From: Combretum micranthum
Lineage: Eukaryota; Streptophyta; Magnoliopsida; Myrtales; Combretaceae
Length of the DNA stretch: 64,000 nucleotides
NCBI GenBank assembly: GCA_024138025.1
Contig: JAMXBD010000063.1
Coordinates: 2,046,001-2,110,000, forward strand
Reading direction: 5' to 3'
Shown here: piece by piece, positions 57,871 to 64,000 of the stretch
Layout: each line of letters opens with the position of its first letter
Numbering within the stretch: the stretch's first letter is position 1
Translations under genes and position numbers: made by a program
The notes under the pieces: model-generated
What the model was told of the DNA's origin: nothing
The model's input: the letters and a program-made list of their open reading frames with translations, nothing else
Databases searched by the model: none

Positions 57871-60551
57871 ACAAACAAATATAAGTTTTTATAACTTATG
57901 TAAAATGGCTTTGAAAATTATGGATATACTTACAACGGTCAAAAAAAAAAAACTTGAAATATGTAATGTATATTGAAAAAAAAAAAGGAAAGTATGTTCT
58001 CTTTTTCATCATAACTCTAAAATCAAGATATAACATAAGGAACTTTTACGGTATCCATTCCATCATCTAATAATTAAAAAATAAATAAATATTGATACAT
58101 ATAGTATTTCAGTGGTGCGGCCACTGTTAGGTATGAATCTAAGACATTAAATAGCTGACATGATTAGCCTCTTTAAAAAAATGACATGACTAGAGAATTT
58201 TCCACATAACAGGCATAAAAAAAGGGCAGATAGAATTTAATTTTTTTTTTCCTAATTTGTTTGAAAAGAAAAATGCTATAAATTGAAAGAGAATAACAAC
58301 CTTTCAACTTATCATAAATTGATAATTAATAAATAAAATAAATGAATTCTCTTGCATGCTTTGTACTTAGTTATTGAAGCTGAATGGAGGTTATAAATGT
58401 CAAACAAAGTAGAAGGGGGGGGGGGGAGGGGGAGCGAGGGTGGGTGGGGTGTGTGGGGGGTTTGTGGTGGGGTGGAAGAGAACAAAATTAGAATTAGGTC
58501 TATAATAGTTGATAGGCTTGTAAAAGTATGGTTCTATTTTTCATATTTTAGTTTATTTAACTCAGATAGATGAAATTGGTTGACAAGATCCTACCAAATT
58601 TACTTATAGACTTAGTGAAAATCGTAAGTAACTACCAAAAAGTGATTTTATATACAAGTAAATTCGGAAGAATCTCTTAAAATCGTAAAGTTGTACATGT
58701 AAAATCACGATTTTGATAATTTTGCATAGTACATATTTATCAACACTATGTTTACCTCCTTAAGTTGTGGGTAATTATTTGTTATTACAACCTTGTTTAC
58801 TCTTATCATGTAATACCCTTCAAATATAGATGGTGGAACTTTAATTACAGATGTGCCTTTTAGTTTAATGACTTAAGGTTTGTTGGAACTCTAATACCCC
58901 TCCAATATAGATAGCAAATTCTAATCACAGAGGTACTTTTTTGTGTAATAGCTTGGAGTTTGTCGGAATTCCAAAGTTAAACTTACTCTAAGCAGAGCAA
59001 TCCCAATATGGTGATCTCTTGGGAAGCACTGACATCAAAGAATATAATGTGTGGTTTATGGCAAAAGCAGACAATACATTGGTGGGTAAAGTTCTAAGGC
59101 ATTATAGTTACTAAGTTGATTGATAAATGCTATGTAAACATTGATAATAAGAGCATGGTATTGAGATTGTCTATGAAGACAAGGAGTTAATTGCTCAAAC
59201 TAGAAGCTACGCAAGAAAGGATCCATATACCATCTCAGGTCACTTCTTTAACTTTGGTAGAACAACAAGATAGACACATGAGGTTGCATAATTAACTTTG
59301 GGAACATTAGTGTATGAATCCCGATCATGAATGAATTAGAATTTGAGATGATAAATAGAGAGACATGAGAGATGTTAAGTGACACCAAAAGGAGACTTGG
59401 GGGATGGAACCATAATGGTTCCATTATAGTGATGATGAAATTAAAGATGGTTAGGAACCAAGAATGTAGGTTTAGTGCCGAAAACTAGGCATAACGTACT
59501 GTTATAGATGGATTAGTCAATACATTGTACCCCCTTGTTGATAATTGATAATAAAATAACATACCTCTTAACCTTAAGTTGAGAGAGATTGCGAGGAATG
59601 AATAAAAGATTATGAAATCCAATCTTTAGCGATTAATTACAGTACACATAAGTCAGCCAAGACGATCGATGCATTTATAAAAGTTTAGTGAATCATAAAA
59701 ACTAAAATATTAAAGCCTAACACTAAATATTACTTAAAGCCATACAAACTAATCAAACATCTTTAATTTGTAGACGATAACAAAACCATGACAAAATAAT
59801 ATACCATCACTCGATTGAAGTCAATGGGGAATTTATTCATGAAAAGGAACCCTATAATACCACAATGATAGATTATTACATAATAACGATATATAGATAA
59901 ATTATAAATAGTTGAGATTGGACTAGCAAGAAACTTATAAATGAATGCAATTGACAATTAAAAGATCATTGGGAAATATGTTCTATATGCTCAATAGTAT
60001 GCATATACAAATAGAATTAAATGGTAAATCTGTGGTAGCTCATGTCTATATTGAGTTGGGTTGTCATGCCACATCAGCTTAAAGTCATGCCAGGTAATTG
60101 TGTCTTGTCAATTTACTATTTGTTAAGTTAAGTTATGAGTCTTATCATTAATCATGTCCTAAAAGTCAAGTCATCAGTCACAATGGGTAAGTTCGAGTCA
60201 ATGAAGAGTCACGATTTGCTAAAACATTCTAATGGATACACGTACTAAGTCATATGAAACATCAATCCTATAAAATAGAGAATGGAAATTATAATGTTTA
60301 GATGTACGAAGAACATATAACAACAACCAACAACAAATAAAATGCAACAAGATAGAGGCATAAACAATATTTAACATTGATAAATAAAATGGGGGAAGAA
60401 GAAAATTCAAGACTCAACATATACATGCTAAGTTATAAACTCTTAAGAGGAAAGACTAATGAGCTTGCACACAGAACCAAATTACCTACAAATGGAGGGA
60501 GCCTTAGGCACTAGACATACATGAATCAATCATTTAAACATTAGGAAATAT
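57871..60551. other. Non-coding region, probably internal retroelement DNA
   Basis: No recognisable frame. It could be the non-coding internal part of the element whose polypurine tract is at 60573-60588. It contains a G-rich tract at 58416-58474 and two diverged tandem copies of an approximately 80-bp unit at about 58812-58970 (TAATACCCTTCAAATATAG and TAATACCCCTCCAATATAG). Confidence 0.4.
58416..58474 (+). repeat. G-rich tract
   Basis: A run of about 12 G, then AGGGGG, AGGGTGGGTGGGG, TGGGGGG and GTGGGGTGG. It has several runs of three or more G separated by short loops, so it is a candidate G-quadruplex on the + strand. Confidence 0.7.
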
Positions 60552-60572
60552 TTCAAGGTCGAAATTTTATTT

Positions 60573-60588
60573 AAGGGGGGAAGAAGAA
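60573..60588 (+). other. Polypurine tract of a second LTR element
   Basis: AAGGGGGGAAGAAGAA, preceded by TTCAAGGTCGAAATTTTATT (60552-60571), a worn form of the Ty3-gypsy TTCGAGGACGAAATT phrase seen before LTRs 2 and 3, and followed by TGAAATGATCC. Confidence 0.7.
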
Positions 60589-62980
60589 TGAAATGATCCA
60601 AACACCAATTATAAGAAATCAAAATAAAATAAAGTCAATGGAATCTAATTTGATTAATGTGCAGATTTAAACTACTAATTTTTTTCAAAATTCCAAAATT
60701 AGCCCCAACCAAAAACCTAAATTTTGAAAATTCAAAATCAATTTAAATATCAAAATAAATTGAATTATAATTTCATAGCAATCGTTTAAATGAAAATTTT
60801 TGTAAGAAAAATAAGAACAATGTCGTTACAAGCTTTGATTTTATAAAATTACAATTTCACTCCAAATTGCGAACTCATGCATATTAAAAATTCAAAATTT
60901 TAAATAAACTAGAATTGGTTGATATATTTGAATCATTATTAGCCCAGGAAGTTGATTAAAAACCTTAAATAGTTTAAAATGAGCCAAGGGTCTTGCATAT
61001 GTAAGATTTAGACATACTGAATCGTGCCAAATGGTAAAAACCCTAAAACAAGATCCTTTTTCCTTTGTCGAAAACCTTGATTATACCCTTTTCCCTATTC
61101 CAAATAAATATTCTCCTTCTTTTTTTCGCAACCCCATTTTAGGAGACCCTCTCAAAATCCTAAGGTAAGGTTCTCTAAAACCATAACCCCTCCTTAGCAC
61201 TAAATAAGTGGAATTAGCAAAGTATAGCACTAATTAGCAATGTGATGTTTTTTACATAAGGAAAAATGGAGAGAACGAAGTAGTGCTGGAAGAGGATAGA
61301 GACCCACCATCATAACAAAATTCATGTCAAGATAAGCATGAGATCTTAAGATGATGTAATGTGAGTATTTTGGCATTTTGAGTATGAAAATTGACTTAAG
61401 TGAGTTAATACATGTTTAGGGTGTCAAGAAATCAATTTTTGTAATGATTTTGAAGTCTTAAATCCCCTTCCTAGCTGATGCAAGTGAAAACTATTGTTGA
61501 ATGAGGTAAGACGTAAAAACTAACTTATTTTCATGAGATTATAATGACTTTAAAGTTGGGTTTGCTATAGTAGTGATAAATGGTATTTCTGGTGTAATTT
61601 GGAGTAGGTTTTATTGTAAGTTGATGTTAGTAATGTAAAACGATGAAGTCTTGTATGAGCATATTATAAAAATTTCTAGAAAAATCATGAAGACGGTAGT
61701 TGCCATCAAAACTAGGTGTTTTTAAATTTCTAATCACAATAAATCATATTATAACAAATGAAAGATGAAAAAATAGATGAATTTAAGCATGGATATGACC
61801 ATCTAATACCTTTAAGGTCACCAAAAGTTGTTTCGAAACATGTTTTTGACAAAAATAATAAGTATAGGACGAAGTAGAACAAACCTAGAAGAACACTACA
61901 TGTATACGATGTCGTGTACTTACTCGTGTTCCTCTCTGGCCTATGAAAATCATGAAGAAATGTGTTTTCTAGAAAAGCACGGCATGAACACGAGGTTGTG
62001 TTCCGCCTGTGCTTCTCCCTATTCCAAAAATGCTTGAGACCTAAAAGAATACGGGAGATACATGCAACCATGTTTCCCTCGTGCTTCTCCTTTTTTCTAA
62101 GAAAATGCTTGAAACCCAGAAGAACATGGGGAGATATACAGTCGTGTTCCTCCCATGCTTCTCTTTGGTCTCAAAGCTCCTTCCAACCTTATAAGAAAAT
62201 GAGGGATACATGTCTTTGTGTACCTTTCGTATTTCTCTCTCTAAAAGAACACAAGGAGATACGTGCCTTCATGTGCCCCTTCATGTTTGTCTCTCTGAAG
62301 GAACACAAGGGAATACATCTCCTCATGTACCCCTCATGCTCTTTTCCAACGCCCTCATAGCTTTGCCTTTTCTTGCTTAAATTGCATGAAACTTGACCCG
62401 GTTCTTCTCTTAACCTTAAGTAACCTTTTAAGACCTTCAAAATACATATTTAGCAAGTACTATATCCTATTCACGATGTACATCATCAAAACATATTTAA
62501 TTCAAATGCCTCACATAAATAAAAGTAATTCATACCTAGTAATTAAAGCAGGATAGTAAGAACTAAACGAATTAATGGAATATAAGAACGCATCCTTGAA
62601 AGGTTAAGAATCAAGACCCACAAAGTGTAACCCACTAAGGGTCAGTTAACCTAAGCCCCAAAACCGATTCTAACCTACATCATTAGTTAGATAACTTGAT
62701 TTAATGACACAAATGACCCTTTAAACATTATCTTTGAGTAGATATGATTAAATTAAGATAACCTAGATGCAACAACCAACATAAATGAAATAAAGGTAGT
62801 AAAACTTGAACTAATTCCTAACTTCAATTGTGTACTATTATTGAACATCAAGCACTAGGAAGGGATTTGAAAGCTTGAACCAAATAACAAGAGCATTGCG
62901 CGTTGCTTGCTAGGATAGTATTAATAGTCGGACTAAGAATTTAAACTCGGCTTAATTGATTGTTGGTTGCTGCTTAAGCA
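60589..62980 (+). repeat. Diverged LTR related in layout to the 3.58-kb LTR family (right end uncertain)
   Basis: Starts TGAAATGATCCAAACACC right after the polypurine tract (compare TGAAATACCCCAAACCTTC in the young LTRs). It has the same order: AT-rich start, pyrimidine-rich tract (about 61045-61140), and an array of short repeats (61880-62350). No TCTTTACA-like end or partner LTR was found, so the right end given is only where resemblance fades. The 69-132-codon frames at 61730-62440 on both strands arise from the repeat array and are not genes. Confidence 0.45.
61880..62350. repeat. About seven diverged tandem units of 55-85 bp
   Basis: Units share an order like AGAAGAACAC...GGAGATAC-ATG...CATGT-CCC-TCATGCTTCTC. 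Unit starts lie near 61888, 61952, 62040, 62118, 62190, 62240 and 62297. CATG and CGTGT words recur in the way GTACAC palindromes do in the young LTR arrays. It occupies the matching place in the LTR layout. Confidence 0.5.
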
Positions 62981-64000
62981 CATACTCCAGGGGTGGCACC
63001 CCCATATTAGGCTATGAAAAAGTCATATTTGATACACTTTTCATGGAATAATTGATGATAATTTCTTATTGATTTTGTAGAAATTTAAGGAAATGGTACT
63101 TATTTGTATTTAAATTGTTATTTCAGGTCATATAAGGACTACATTGCAATTACACAAAGTTTGAAGAGTTTTGTGCAATTTTAAAGAAAAATTGAATGTA
63201 CACCGATCACTAATGGAAGTACACTGTTGGCCTTTAGTATTGCAATTACTAGCCTTCAACAATTAAATCAAGGCTGCTAGCTTAGAAGAAGAAAGGTCAC
63301 CAACATTGGAAAATTTTGGAACGTACGACAGCGATCAGAATGCAAATTTTAAAGGCTGACATCTATATTGCCAGCGTACAAGTGGATCTCATCGATGTTC
63401 AAATTTTTCATCTTACACTGGCTATATGAATTCCTACACCACCGGTGTTGAAGCGGTGTTGAACATTCACTGATTGCAAAACATTAAGCTAATGTCAACA
63501 CAGTGTTCATGCTAGTGCACAACGTATATTGCCTATACATCGCTGGTGTTGAATCTGTAACTGTCAGTGTACATTGTAACTTTTAAGATTCCTTTAATTT
63601 TTCTTATAAAACTTAGGGTTTCCTTCATATGAGACACGAAATTCTTAGCAGCCATCCTCCAGATATATATTAGTATAGGAACCTGTGATTAGTTTTATTA
63701 AAGAGTTGTTTCGGATCAGAAATTGTTATCAATTGAAGCGTTGTGATCGATTGAAGATTGAATTGGAGATTTGATTGAAATTGGTGACTTATGATCTTTA
63801 TATCTTTATGCAATTCCAATTCTTGATTGTGATAATGAATTTTGTTGGTGCAAATTCTTTGTTTTGTGATTGTTTAATTTGATCCATGAGTTTCTAAGTT
63901 TCCATTGTGGGAATATGATGAAGCCCTAAATAACTGAGATGATTACTGTAATTCGGTTATAGATCTATTAGATTTATGGAAGATTCATATTATAATTTCA
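62981..64000. other. Non-coding, probable LTR or leader of another Ty3-type element
   Basis: No coding frame. The recurring words TACACCGGTG-like, GGTGTTGAA and GTGTACATTG (63200-63575), followed by TTTGATCCATGAGTTTCTAAG and GAATATGATGAAGCCCTAAA near 63880-63930, recall LTR/leader regions of Athila/Tat-type elements. The window ends before any coding part, so this is tentative. Confidence 0.3.

Noticed and set aside
61730..62440. Frames of 69-132 codons on both strands
   Set aside because: They follow the degenerate tandem array in an LTR. Overlap on both strands and the repeated composition argue against coding.
1..64000. CRISPR arrays, bacterial operons, riboswitches, rRNA or organellar genes
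   Set aside because: None seen. The direct repeats are transposon LTRs and tandem arrays within them, and the only gene is a spliced plant nuclear gene.

Overview
The window is nuclear DNA of a flowering plant, most likely a eudicot. It is AT-rich, it carries one intron-containing plant gene with GT-AG introns, and most of the rest is plant retrotransposon debris and small inverted-repeat transposons. Nothing in it is bacterial, organellar or viral. I cannot name the species.

Only one intact protein-coding gene is visible: a nine-coding-exon class IV homeodomain-leucine zipper (HD-Zip IV) transcription factor on the + strand (ATG 31007, stop 38075-38077, about 861 residues). It is closest to Arabidopsis ANTHOCYANINLESS2 (ANL2). 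Every exon joins in frame at GT-AG borders. Homeodomain, zipper-loop-zipper, START and C-terminal domains are all present. An L1-box-like element, TAAATGTA, lies 126 bp before the ATG.

The left half (5.0-27.8 kb) is one nested stack of transposons that can be resolved by target-site duplications (TSDs). The outermost layer is a small hAT-like inverted-repeat element (5047-27782, 8-bp TSD). It was hit twice: (a) by a Copia LTR retrotransposon (5262-8524, TSD ATTTA/ATTTC), which itself holds minus-strand Ty3-gypsy debris, and (b) by a Ty3-type element now reduced to a solo LTR (8733-27581, TSD CTCTT). That solo LTR was then hit by a young, related, non-coding element (11147-26438, TSD CTTGT). 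The young element has the unusual order LTR-internal-LTR-internal-LTR: three LTRs of about 3.58 kb and two internal regions of about 2.28 kb without gag or pol. It is therefore a tandem, LARD-like non-autonomous retrotransposon (large retrotransposon derivative).

The right half (38-64 kb) has no gene I can recognise. It holds several small inverted-repeat elements: a hAT-like family with 8-bp TSDs at 41.9 and 52.9 kb, a second hAT-like family at 49.4 kb, a Mutator-like element with a 9-bp TSD at 41.0 kb, and fold-back elements at 44.5 and 47.7 kb. It also holds a heavily mutated Ty3-gypsy gag-pol (54.0-57.9 kb) and the 3' end of another LTR element (polypurine tract 60573-60588, LTR from 60589) whose LTR carries a degenerate array of short repeats.

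Many single-base length differences in the middle LTR and its neighbours (about 17.35-24.5 kb) look more like unpolished long-read assembly than biology. Fine sequence comparisons there should be treated with caution.
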